Part shown: positions 18,909-26,812 of the stretch, in pieces | Numbering within the stretch: the stretch's first letter is position 1 | Layout: the number at the start of each line of letters is the position of its first letter | Assembly: GCF_016031625.1 (NCBI RefSeq) | Contig: NZ_JACCHP010000010.1 | Location: forward strand, 62,001-126,000 | From: Bradyrhizobium agreste | Lineage (GTDB): Bacteria > Pseudomonadota > Alphaproteobacteria > Rhizobiales > Xanthobacteraceae | DNA length: 64,000 nt | Direction: 5' to 3' | Notes under the pieces: model-generated | What the model was told of the DNA's origin: nothing | Database searches by the model: none | The model's input: the letters and a program-made list of their open reading frames with translations, nothing else | Program-made: the position numbers and the translations under genes

Positions 18909-19754
18909 ATGACAAAGTTGTTTGCAGTCCGTCGCAGCTTCTCGCCGCGCGCCGTCAGCGCGTTCGCCTTCGCAACCGCTCTTCTCGCCGTGCCGGTGGG
19001 CACCGCGAGCGCGCAAACCTTCGGCTATACGCCGATGCAGCGGGTGTACCCGCAGGACCTGTACCCGCGGGGCCAAGGCTATTCCCAAGGCTATTCCCAA
19101 GGCTATTCCCAAGGCTATTCCCAAGGCTATTCGCAGGATGACCTCAACGAGGCGCCGCAGGTCGCCGACGAGGATGCTCGATTGCCCGACCGGCTGCGCA
19201 GGCAGATCGTCAGCTTCGACCGGAGCGAGCCGGCCGGTACCATCGTGATCGATACCAACAGCACCTATCTCTATTACGTGCTCGGAGGCGGCCGCGCGAT
19301 CCGCTACGGCGTCGGCGTCGGCCGCGAGGGCTTCACCTGGTCGGGCGTGCAGAGCGTCAGCCGCAAGGCGGAGTGGCCGGACTGGCACCCGCCGGCCGAG
19401 ATGATCGCGCGCCAGCCCTATCTGCCGCGCTTCGTCGCCGGCGGCCCCGGCAACCCGCTCGGTGCGCGTGCGATGTATCTCGGCGCGAGCCAATACCGCA
19501 TCCACGGCACCAACGATCCCTCCACCATCGGCAAGTTCGTCTCGTCCGGCTGCATCCGCATGACCAACGAGGACGTCATCGACCTGTTCAACCGCGTCAA
19601 TGTCGGCGCCAAGGTCGTGGTGCTGCCAAAGAACGCGCCCTTGATGGCCAGAGGAGGCGACAAGGCCGGCGAGCCCGTGCGCAAGCGGCCGGCCGTGACG
19701 ACGCTGCCGTCGGGCCGCCAGGCGCTGAACATCACGTCGTCGGCCGTGAACTAA
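18909..19754 (+). CDS. L,D-transpeptidase (YkuD domain) with YSQG repeat linker
   Basis: Periplasmic enzyme that forms 3-3 cross-links in peptidoglycan or attaches proteins to it. The 281-residue product has a signal peptide (about residues 1-36, ending ASA-Q), a linker of five YSQG units, and a YkuD catalytic domain. Catalytic residues are visible: His199 in IHGTNDPS and Cys215 in SSGCIRMTNEDV. The linker is encoded by a 12-base tandem repeat, so its length may differ between strains without breaking the frame. DUF2865 follows 16 bases later, probably in one operon. Confidence 0.92.
   Translation: MTKLFAVRRSFSPRAVSAFAFATALLAVPVGTASAQTFGYTPMQRVYPQDLYPRGQGYSQGYSQGYSQGYSQGYSQDDLNEAPQVADEDARLPDRLRRQIVSFDRSEPAGTIVIDTNSTYLYYVLGGGRAIRYGVGVGREGFTWSGVQSVSRKAEWPDWHPPAEMIARQPYLPRFVAGGPGNPLGARAMYLGASQYRIHGTNDPSTIGKFVSSGCIRMTNEDVIDLFNRVNVGAKVVVLPKNAPLMARGGDKAGEPVRKRPAVTTLPSGRQALNITSSAVN
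19077..19136 (+). repeat. 12-base tandem repeat coding for YSQG units
   Basis: Five head-to-tail copies of GGCTATTCCCAA, four perfect and the last diverged at its 3' end (GGCTATTCGCAG). The unit is a multiple of three, so gain or loss of copies by slippage changes only the linker length of the L,D-transpeptidase. Confidence 0.95.
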
Positions 19755-19770
19755 GCGTGAGTGAGGCCAT

Positions 19771-20421
19771 ATGAGTAGACGCCTGATCGGCAAATGGGCT
19801 GGCGGAACGGCGATCCTGATCGCGATCTCCGCCGGTCTGGCATCGGCGCCGTCGGCGCATGCGGAGGATTTTTTCTCGGCGTTGTTCGGGGGCTTCCGGA
19901 TGCGGCCACCGCCGGAGATCCGCATGCCGTTCCCGAATGACGACGGGCCGCGCTACGATGTGCCACGTCAGCGGGCCTCCTATGGCGGCGGCACCGCCTA
20001 TTGCGTGCGCGGCTGTGACGGCCGCTATTTCCCGGCGCAGGGCAGCGATGCCGAGAGCAAGGCGCAATCCTGCAAGAGCTTCTGCCCGGCGTCGGAAACC
20101 TCGCTGGTCTATGGCAGCAATATCGACGATGCCGCTACGGAGAACGGAAAGTCCTATTCCGACCTGCCGAACGCGTTCCGCTATCGCAACGAGATCGTTG
20201 CGGGCTGTACCTGCAACGGCAAGGACGCGGTCGGGCTCGCATCGGTCAAGGTCGAGGACGACCCGACCCTGCGCAAGGGCGACATCGTCGCCGGCGCCAA
20301 TGGCCTCGTGGTCGCCAGCCGCAACGCCAATGACCGCCGCGGCGTCGCGATGAATTTCTCGCCGCTGCCGGAATCGGTGCGCGCCAGATTCCGCCAGGTC
20401 CCCGTGGTGGCGAAGGAGTAG
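19771..20421 (+). CDS. DUF2865 domain-containing secreted protein
   Basis: A 216-residue protein of unknown function with a signal peptide (about residues 1-31, ending AHA-E). The DUF2865 core holds paired cysteines: YCVRGCDGRYFP, CKSFCPASE and GCTCNGKD, suggesting disulfides in the periplasm. The C-terminal part contains DPTLRKGDIVAGANGLVVA. It follows the L,D-transpeptidase closely in the same direction, which suggests a cell-wall role; this is inference. Confidence 0.82.
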   Translation: MSRRLIGKWAGGTAILIAISAGLASAPSAHAEDFFSALFGGFRMRPPPEIRMPFPNDDGPRYDVPRQRASYGGGTAYCVRGCDGRYFPAQGSDAESKAQSCKSFCPASETSLVYGSNIDDAATENGKSYSDLPNAFRYRNEIVAGCTCNGKDAVGLASVKVEDDPTLRKGDIVAGANGLVVASRNANDRRGVAMNFSPLPESVRARFRQVPVVAKE

Positions 20422-20633
20422 TCTCGGCTTCGGAAGGCGTCTTGGCGACGCCCGGAATGTCGTGCCGGCGCCGCATAGTCGCGTGCCTCGTCGAACGCCC
20501 GTTCGGCCACCGCGACGCAGAGGTTAACGGCTCTCGACCGGCGAGCATGGCGCGGGATGTCCCTGCCCCTCTTTGGCAGGGAATCGCACCAGACCAGTCC
20601 ACTCCAGTAGAAGTCTCAAGGGGTTGCGTCGGC

Positions 20634-20658
20634 GGAACCGACGCGGAAGACAGGCGTT
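20634..20658 (+). promoter_or_regulatory. EcfG-type stress promoter of the small membrane protein gene
   Basis: GGAAC-N16-CGTT, an exact consensus match, 38 bases before the ATG at 20697. The -35 GGAAC overlaps a perfect 7-base inverted repeat (GCGTCGG/CCGACGC, 20626-20644), which may add a second layer of control or be chance. Confidence 0.78.
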
Positions 20659-20696
20659 AGGATATTGTTAGATCATTTGTCTTGGGGGACCTAGCG

Positions 20697-20852
20697 ATGC
20701 TGGTGGGCGTGCTCGTCACTTTTCTCGTCGTCATTCTCGTTCTGTATCTCATCAACATGCTGCCGATGGACGGCCGCGCCAAGCAGATCGCGCGGGTCAT
20801 CGTCATCATCATCGGAGTCGTGTCGTTGCTGAAATATCTGACTGTATTCTAG
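20697..20852 (+). CDS. Tiny Thivi_2564-type membrane protein
   Basis: A 51-residue protein with two hydrophobic helices (residues 2-20 and 33-50) joined by a short polar turn MLPMDGRAKQ. This is the layout of the Thivi_2564 family of small membrane proteins of unknown role. A strong GGGGGA lies nine bases before the ATG and an exact EcfG promoter lies upstream, so it is a real gene despite its size. The stop at 20850-20852 is shortly followed by a hairpin at 20874. Confidence 0.75.
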   Translation: MLVGVLVTFLVVILVLYLINMLPMDGRAKQIARVIVIIIGVVSLLKYLTVF

Positions 20853-20871
20853 CGACACCATCTTCCCAAAC

Positions 20872-20897
20872 AAAAGCCCCGGCGTGAGCCGGGGCTT
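20872..20897 (-). terminator. Rho-independent terminator of csbD
   Basis: Perfect 10-base stem (AAGCCCCGGC / GCCGGGGCTT) with a GTGA loop. On the minus strand the stem is followed by TTTTG, so it ends the csbD transcript. It may also slow reading from the plus strand. Confidence 0.8.
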
Positions 20898-20910
20898 CGT
20901 TCGTGCCGCC

Positions 20911-21117
20911 TCAGTGCAGCGACTTCAGCCAGTCGTCGACGTCCTGACGAACCTGGTCCTTGGCCTTGCCGTAACGCTCCTGCAACCGGCCCTCGAGCTG
21001 CTCGCGGCGGCCCTGGATCAGCTGGAGGTCGTCGTCAGTGAGCTTGCCCCATTTCTCCTTGGCCTGTCCCTTGAACTGCTTCCAGTTTCCTTCGATCCGA
21101 TTCCAGTCCATGATCAT
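20911..21117 (-). CDS. CsbD family general stress protein
   Basis: A 68-residue hydrophilic CsbD/YjbJ protein: MDWNRIEGNWKQFKG, GKLTDDDL and RREQLEGRLQERYG are the family pattern of a four-helix stress protein of unknown mechanism. Either ATG 21117 or the ATG two codons later is possible. An exact EcfG promoter is at 21141-21165, and a strong terminator lies just beyond the stop, so it is a one-gene transcript. Confidence 0.92.
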   Translation of the reverse strand: MIMDWNRIEGNWKQFKGQAKEKWGKLTDDDLQLIQGRREQLEGRLQERYGKAKDQVRQDVDDWLKSLH

Positions 21118-21140
21118 CTCCCATGGGTTGATGGCCGAAC

Positions 21141-21165
21141 AACGCCAGGCGCGTGCAGCCGTTCC
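21141..21165 (-). promoter_or_regulatory. EcfG-type stress promoter of csbD
   Basis: Minus-strand GGAAC-N16-CGTT, an exact match to the general-stress consensus, 23 bases before the csbD start codon. Confidence 0.8.
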
Positions 21166-21194
21166 GCAGGCTGTCGCGACGTTTCGTCCAACAA

Positions 21195-21222
21195 AAAAGC
21201 CCCGGCTCGCGCCGGGGCTTTT
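21195..21222 (-). terminator. Rho-independent terminator of glcB
   Basis: Perfect 12-base stem (AAAAGCCCCGGC / GCCGGGGCTTTT) with a TCGC loop, followed on the minus strand by a T run. It lies 28 bases after the glcB stop. The stem core is the same as the csbD terminator 300 bases away. Confidence 0.85.
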
Positions 21223-21249
21223 GTGACGCGAGCTCAGCCCAGCGCCTTT

Positions 21250-23415
21250 TTATCCGAGAGCCTTGGCCTCGCGGCGGCGTGCGGTGAGGATGTATTCAGT
21301 GTAACCGTTCGGCTGCTCGCGCCCCTTGAAGATGAGGTCGCAGGCGGCCTTAAAAGCGACGCCGTCGAACGCAGGCGCCATCGGCTTGTAGATCGGATCG
21401 GCCGCGTTCTGCTTGTCGACGACGACCGCCATGCGCCTGAGAGACTCCATCACCTGCGCCTCGGTGATGACGCCCTGGTGCAGCCAGTTGGCGAGGTGCT
21501 GGCTGGAGATGCGCAAGGTGGCGCGGTCTTCCATCAGGCCGACATCGTGGATGTCGGGCACCTTGGAGCAGCCGACGCCCTGATCGATCCAGCGCACGAC
21601 ATAGCCGAGAATGCCCTGGCAATTGTTGTCGATCTCCTGCCTGACGTCATCGGGCGCCCAGTTCGATTTCGACACCGGAATGGTGAGAATGTCGGACAGT
21701 TTTGCGCGCGGTCCGCCCTTGGCGAGCTCCTCCTGGCGCGCGATCACGTTGACCTGATGGTAGTGCAGCGCGTGCAGCGTCGCCGCTGTCGGCGAGGGCA
21801 CCCACGCGGTGGTGGCTCCGGCCTGCGGGTGGCCGAGCTTCTGCGCCAGCATGTCCGCCATCTTGTCGGGCGCGGCCCACATGCCCTTGCCGATCTGGGC
21901 GTGGCCGGGCAGGCCGCAGCTCAGGCCCATGTCGACGTTCCAGTCCTCATACGCCTTGATCCAGGCCTGCGCCTTCATCTCGTTCTTGCGGATCATCGGA
22001 CCCGCTTCCATCGAGGTATGGATCTCGTCGCCGGTGCGGTCGAGGAAGCCGGTGTTGATGAACATGATGCGCTTGGAGGCGCGCTGGATGCAGGCCTTGA
22101 GGTTGACGGTGGTGCGCCGCTCCTCGTCCATGATGCCGACTTTGAGGGTGTTCTCGGGCAGGCCCAGCATCTTCTCGACGCGGTCGAAGATCTCGCAGGT
22201 CAGCGAGACCTCATCCGGGCCGTGCATCTTCGGCTTGACGATATAGGCAGAGCCCGTGCGGCTGTTCTTGACCTTGGAATTGCCCTTGAGGTCGTGGATC
22301 GCGAGCAGGCCCGAGACAGCGGCGTCTAACAGGCCTTCCGGAACTTCTTCGCCCTTCTCGTCGAGCACCGCGTCGGTGAACATGTGGTGACCGCAATTGC
22401 GCATCAACAGCAGGCTGCGGCCGTGCAGCTTGAGCTCGCCGTTGCCGTCAGGGGTCCTGTAGAGGCGGTCGGAATTGAGCGAGCGCGTCAGCGTCTTGCC
22501 GCCCTTCTCGAAATCGGCCGACAGCGTGCCGTTCATCAGGCCGAGCGTGTTGCGGTAGACCAGCACCTTGTCCTCGGCATCGACAGCGGCGACCGAGTCT
22601 TCCATGTCCAGAATGGTGGAGACCGCGGCCTCCATGATCAGGTCGGCGACGCCGGCCGGATCGTCCTTGCCGATCGCGCTGTTGCGGTCGATCTTGACCT
22701 CGATATGCAGCCCGTTGTTGACGAGCAGCACGGCGCTCGGCGCGGCAGCATCGCCCTGGAAGCCCGCGAACTGCGCGGCATTCTTCAGCGCCGTGGCGTT
22801 GCCGCTCTTCAGCTTCACCGCGAGCTGGCTCGCGACCACGCTATAGCCGGTAACGTCGCTGTGGCTGCCGGTTGCGAGCGGCACGGCGTTATCGAGGAAC
22901 GCCTTGGCCTTGGCGATCACCTTGTCGCCGCGCGCCTTGTTGTAGCCCTTGCCGCTCTCGGACGGGTCGTGCGGGATCGCATCGGTGCCGTAGAAGGCGT
23001 CATAGAGCGAACCCCAGCGCGCATTCGCCGCATTCAGCGCGTAGCGCGCATTGGTGAGCGGCACCACGAGCTGCGGGCCGCAGATCCTGCCGATCTCCTC
23101 GTCGACATTGGCGGTCTCGACCTTCTGCGTCGCCGGCTCCGGGACGAGATAGCCGATCTCCTTCAGGAAGGCGGTGTAAGCGTCGAGGTCGAACGCCTTG
23201 CCTTTATTGGCGCGGTGCCAGTCGTCGATCTTGTCCTGCAGATTATCCCGGAGCGCCAGCAGCTCGCGGTTCTTCGGTCCCAGCTCCTTGATGATGCCGG
23301 CAAGCCCGGCCCAGAACGCATCCGGCGCGATCCCCGTTTTCGGGGTGGCTTCCTTGGCGATGAAGTCAAACAGAACAGGGGCGATCTTCAATCCGTGGGC
23401 GTCGACGCGTTTCAT
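21250..23415 (-). CDS. glcB: Malate synthase G
   Basis: Condenses glyoxylate and acetyl-CoA to malate (glyoxylate cycle or glycolate use). The 721-residue length is standard for the G isoform. Recognisable parts include the N-terminal MKRVDAHGLKIAPVLFDFI, NARWGSLYDAFYGTDAI, the catalytic core MDEERRTTVNLKACI and FINTGFLDRTGDEIHTSMEA, and the C-terminal DQGVGCSKVPDIHDVGLMED. The ATG at 23415 gives the family N-terminus; the open frame upstream is not coding. A terminator follows. Confidence 0.96.
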   Translation of the reverse strand: MKRVDAHGLKIAPVLFDFIAKEATPKTGIAPDAFWAGLAGIIKELGPKNRELLALRDNLQDKIDDWHRANKGKAFDLDAYTAFLKEIGYLVPEPATQKVETANVDEEIGRICGPQLVVPLTNARYALNAANARWGSLYDAFYGTDAIPHDPSESGKGYNKARGDKVIAKAKAFLDNAVPLATGSHSDVTGYSVVASQLAVKLKSGNATALKNAAQFAGFQGDAAAPSAVLLVNNGLHIEVKIDRNSAIGKDDPAGVADLIMEAAVSTILDMEDSVAAVDAEDKVLVYRNTLGLMNGTLSADFEKGGKTLTRSLNSDRLYRTPDGNGELKLHGRSLLLMRNCGHHMFTDAVLDEKGEEVPEGLLDAAVSGLLAIHDLKGNSKVKNSRTGSAYIVKPKMHGPDEVSLTCEIFDRVEKMLGLPENTLKVGIMDEERRTTVNLKACIQRASKRIMFINTGFLDRTGDEIHTSMEAGPMIRKNEMKAQAWIKAYEDWNVDMGLSCGLPGHAQIGKGMWAAPDKMADMLAQKLGHPQAGATTAWVPSPTAATLHALHYHQVNVIARQEELAKGGPRAKLSDILTIPVSKSNWAPDDVRQEIDNNCQGILGYVVRWIDQGVGCSKVPDIHDVGLMEDRATLRISSQHLANWLHQGVITEAQVMESLRRMAVVVDKQNAADPIYKPMAPAFDGVAFKAACDLIFKGREQPNGYTEYILTARRREAKALG

Positions 23416-23625
23416 GGTGGGCTTTCTTGTTGGAAATGGCTGTTTTTGGCTGCTTTTGACCCGACAGCAGCAAAATGCACCCGCGCAGGGCGGCTTTCGG
23501 GGACCTATTAGCCTCAAAAAGGAGGCGGTGAGAAGACCCCCGGGGATTTGTCAAAATGTCAAGAAGGGAGGGATGCGCTCGTTTTACCAGCCGATTGAGC
23601 CCAGCTCTCGGCCACGCACACAACT

Positions 23626-23780
23626 GCGCTCCCTCCCCCCTTGTGGGGGAGGGCGGGGGAGAGGGGTAGCCCAGCAAAAGGTGCGTCTGAGATCGACGAA
23701 GCGGGATGTTCTTACTGACTGAGAGAGTCCCCGTGGGGACCCCTCTCCCTAGCCCTCCCCCACAAGGGGGGAGGGAACGC
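23626..23780. repeat. Long inverted repeat between glcB and cysNC
   Basis: Arms of about 40 bases at 23626-23668 and 23738-23780 (GCTCCCTCCCCCCTTGTGGG against CCACAAGGGGGGAGGGAACG) surround a 70-base centre. Together with 23416-23625, where I see no gene, it makes up the 407-base gap between glcB and cysNC. It is a non-coding palindromic element. Confidence 0.8.
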
Positions 23781-23822
23781 ACTACATGTGTGGCGGCAGC
23801 GAGTGCACCAACGAGAATGTGC

Positions 23823-25760
23823 TCAAATATTCGCAGCGAGGTCCACGACCTCGTCGAACAGCACGCCTGATGCCTTCAGCATCTGCTCGATCTCGTCGGC
23901 CGCTTCCGCAACCGTCCGCTTCGACGTATCGATCACGAGCTCGGCCGCCTGCGGCGCCTCGTAATCGTTGCCAATGCCGGTGAACGAGGCGAGCGCGCCG
24001 GCGCGGGCCTTCTTGTAATGGCCCTTGGGATCGCGCTCCTCGCACACCTCGGCCGGCGTCGCGACGTGGATCTCGCGAAATGCGGTGTCGGCGATGCGAC
24101 GCGCGGCGGCGCGATCTTCGCGCGCGGGCGAGACTGCCGCGACGATGGCGATGTGGCCGTTACGGGCGAGATGCGTCGCGACCTCGGCGAGGCGGCGGAT
24201 GTTCTCGCTGCGATCAGTGGCGGAGAAGCCGAGATCGCGGTTGAGCCCGGCGCGCAGCGTGTCGCCGTCGAGCAGGATCGGCGAGCCGCCATTGCTGAAG
24301 AGACGCCGCTCCAGCGCCCGCGCCAGCGTCGACTTTCCAGAGGCGGGCAGGCCGGTGAGCCAGACCACGGCACCGTTGTGGCGGTAGCGGGCGGAGCGCT
24401 CGTCGGGCCGCAGCGCCGATTCCACCGGCACGATGTCGACGGGCACGGCACGCTGACCGGCATCGACCGACAGCACCAGGCCGCCGCCAGCGATGCGTCC
24501 GGACACCTCGATCACGAGGCGGCCGGTGCGGGGATTCTCGGTGTAGGGATCGGTCGCGATCGGATTGGACAGGGAGATGTCGATCTCGCCGACATGGTTG
24601 CGGCCGATCGCCTTGTTCTCGCTGCTCGAGAGCTCGCCGGGATCGACCGCCTTCTCGATGGCGACCACGGTGGCGCGGCTTTCCTTCGGCCCGCAGCGCA
24701 CCAAAAGCTGATCGCCTTTGGCGAGCGGCTTGTTGTGCAGCCAGAAGATCCGCGCGCGCAGCCGCCGCGTCTCGCGCGGGGCGCTGCCCGCATGCGCGAT
24801 GATGTCGCCGCGCTCGATGAACAATTCGCGGTCGAGCGTGATGCCGACCGAGCGCCCCGCGCCCTGCCGTCCCGCCACCGGCGTCACCGGCCAGCTCTCG
24901 ACCGTCTTGATCTTCGCGATCTTGCCTGCAGGCATGATCACGATCTCGTCGCCGGCGATCAGGCTGCCGGATTCGATGCGGCCGGCAACGATGCGGCGGT
25001 CGTCGAACTTGTAGATCGCCTGCACCGGCAGCCGCAGCGCCAGCGCTTCGAGCGGACGCGCCGGCTCGAGGCGATCCAGCGCCTCGACCACGGTCGGCCC
25101 CTTGTACCAGCTGATGCGGTCGGTGCGCATCGCAACGCCGTCGCCGTCCCGTGCGGAAATCGGGATCACGGCCGTAGGCGTCACGCCGAGGCCGTTCAGA
25201 TGCGCGGAAATCTCGTCGCTGATCTCCTGGAAACGTGCGGCGGAGAAATCGACGCGGTCCATCTTGTTGACGACGACGGCGACCTGCTTCACGCCGAGCA
25301 GGTGCAGGAGATAGCCGTGTCGCCTGGTCTGGTCGCGCACGCCTTCCAGCGCGTCGATGATCAGCACCGCGCCGTCGGCCTGCGAGGCGCCGGTGATCAT
25401 GTTGCGCAGGAATTCGGCATGGCCGGGCGCATCGATCAGCACGATGTCGCGCGAATTGGTGCGGAAGCGGATCTGCGTGGTGTCGATGGTGATGCCCTGG
25501 TCGCGCTCGGTCTGCAGCGCGTCGAGCAGGAACGACCATTCGAACGGCATGCCGCGCCGCGCGCTGACGGCTTTCAGCATTTCGAGCTTGCCCTCAGGCA
25601 GGCTGCCGGTCTCGTGCAGGAGGCGGCCGACCAGCGTCGATTTGCCGTGATCGACATGGCCGACGATGACGATGCGGACCTGCGGTCGCGTCGTGCCATT
25701 TGGCATCGATGTGGCGCCGTTCGCCGTGCTGGGCGAGGCTGACGTGACAATCATGTTCAT
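23823..25760 (-). CDS. cysNC: Bifunctional sulfate adenylyltransferase subunit 1 / APS kinase (CysNC)
   Basis: Fusion enzyme of 645 residues for sulfate activation. Residues about 25-450 are the CysN GTPase: P-loop GHVDHGKST, DAPGHAEF and NKMD. Residues about 465-640 are the CysC kinase that turns APS into PAPS: P-loop GLPASGKST and DGDTLRAGLN. The GTPase drives ATP sulfurylase in complex with CysD, encoded 14 bases upstream. The same NodPQ-type fusion is found in many rhizobia; here it sits with cys genes, not nod genes. Confidence 0.95.
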   Translation of the reverse strand: MNMIVTSASPSTANGATSMPNGTTRPQVRIVIVGHVDHGKSTLVGRLLHETGSLPEGKLEMLKAVSARRGMPFEWSFLLDALQTERDQGITIDTTQIRFRTNSRDIVLIDAPGHAEFLRNMITGASQADGAVLIIDALEGVRDQTRRHGYLLHLLGVKQVAVVVNKMDRVDFSAARFQEISDEISAHLNGLGVTPTAVIPISARDGDGVAMRTDRISWYKGPTVVEALDRLEPARPLEALALRLPVQAIYKFDDRRIVAGRIESGSLIAGDEIVIMPAGKIAKIKTVESWPVTPVAGRQGAGRSVGITLDRELFIERGDIIAHAGSAPRETRRLRARIFWLHNKPLAKGDQLLVRCGPKESRATVVAIEKAVDPGELSSSENKAIGRNHVGEIDISLSNPIATDPYTENPRTGRLVIEVSGRIAGGGLVLSVDAGQRAVPVDIVPVESALRPDERSARYRHNGAVVWLTGLPASGKSTLARALERRLFSNGGSPILLDGDTLRAGLNRDLGFSATDRSENIRRLAEVATHLARNGHIAIVAAVSPAREDRAAARRIADTAFREIHVATPAEVCEERDPKGHYKKARAGALASFTGIGNDYEAPQAAELVIDTSKRTVAEAADEIEQMLKASGVLFDEVVDLAANI

Positions 25761-25774
25761 GACCGCATCCTTGA

Positions 25775-26671
25775 TCAGAGATAGCCGGCGACGCGAAGGC
25801 GCTCGAAGGCGTCCTCGGTCTCGTGGTCGAGCGCGCGCCCCGAGCGCTCCGGCACTTTGGTCTGCTCGAGCTCGATCAGGATCTCCTCGATGCTCGCAGC
25901 GTTTGAGGCAACCGGATTGGTGATGTCCTGGTCACCCAGCGAGCGATAACGCTTGCCGTTCTTGGCGAGGTACAGCGGAATGATCGGGATGTTCTCGCGC
26001 TTGGTGTAGGCCCAGATGTCGGCCTCGGTCCAATGCAGGATCGGATGAATGCGCAAATGCGCGCCTTGCGGCGGCGAGGCGTTGAAATGATCCCAGAACT
26101 CCGGCGGCTGGTCGCGCACGTCCCAATTGCCCTCCAAGCCGCGCGGCGAGAACACCCGCTCCTTGGCGCGCGTTGCTTCCTCGTCGCGGCGGATGCCGGC
26201 GATCAGGCCGTCGAAGCCGTACTTTGCGAGCGCCATCTTGAGGCCCTCGGTCTTGCGCGCGGCGGAACGGGCCGCCGGCGGCAGCGTTGGGTCGACGGCA
26301 TCGATCGGCGGACAGGGCTCGACGCGCAGATCGAGATCCCATTCCTTGCCGTAATGATCGCGGAAGCGGTACATCTCCGGAAACTTCTTGCCGGTATCGA
26401 CGTGAAGGGCCGGGAACGGCATCCTGCCGAAGAAGGCTTTCCGCGCCAGCCAGATCATGACGTTGGAGTCCTTGCCGAGCGACCACAACAGAGCGATCTT
26501 CTTCAGCCGGGCAAAGGCCTCACGGAAGATGTAGATGCTCTGCGCTTCGAGCTGGTCGAGATGGTCCATGCTCGGGGCAAGTTCGGCAGAAAATTCTTGC
26601 GCGCGCACGCGCTCAGCCAGCGCCGGATTGCTCAGTCGATCAGCAGCGGAATCGTCCTTGAGAAGATGCAT
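25775..26671 (-). CDS. cysD: Sulfate adenylyltransferase subunit 2 CysD
   Basis: Catalytic ATP-sulfurylase subunit making APS from ATP and sulfate, 298 residues. It is a PP-loop enzyme: LLWSLGKDSNVM gives the ATP pyrophosphate loop, and FPALHVDTGKKFPEMY, IAGIRRDEE and HWTEADIWAY are family blocks. The ATG at 26671 gives the standard N-terminus (LSNPALAERVRAQEF, DHLDQLEAQSIYIFREAFA). It is transcribed divergently from cysG across a 141-base, unusually A/T-rich gap. Confidence 0.95.
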   Translation of the reverse strand: MHLLKDDSAADRLSNPALAERVRAQEFSAELAPSMDHLDQLEAQSIYIFREAFARLKKIALLWSLGKDSNVMIWLARKAFFGRMPFPALHVDTGKKFPEMYRFRDHYGKEWDLDLRVEPCPPIDAVDPTLPPAARSAARKTEGLKMALAKYGFDGLIAGIRRDEEATRAKERVFSPRGLEGNWDVRDQPPEFWDHFNASPPQGAHLRIHPILHWTEADIWAYTKRENIPIIPLYLAKNGKRYRSLGDQDITNPVASNAASIEEILIELEQTKVPERSGRALDHETEDAFERLRVAGYL

Positions 26672-26720
26672 CTCTGCCACTTTGCGTTTGGAGGCGAAAA
26701 TTCTATAGTTGCGCTGCGGA

Positions 26721-26740
26721 AGAGAAGAAAAAATTTCTCT
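26721..26740. promoter_or_regulatory. Inverted repeat in the cysD/cysG divergent promoter region
   Basis: Arms AGAGAA (26721-26726) and TTCTCT (26735-26740) surround an A-rich 8-base spacer in the A/T-rich gap between the two divergent cys operons. A dimeric regulator, such as a CysB/Cbl-like LysR protein or another sulfur regulator, could bind here. The site is short and no regulator gene is in the window. Confidence 0.35.
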
Positions 26741-26812
26741 TTGCGCGCTAGAAACGAGACATATATAGAAAATAATTCCAGTCAACCCCGTTTGTGGGGA
26801 AGCGAGTATCAC

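Noticed and set aside
23823..26671. Symbiotic nodPQ genes for Nod-factor sulfation
   Set aside because: The gene order joins them to cysG, cysI, cysH and the sulfate importer, and no nod gene is present; a housekeeping cys role fits better.
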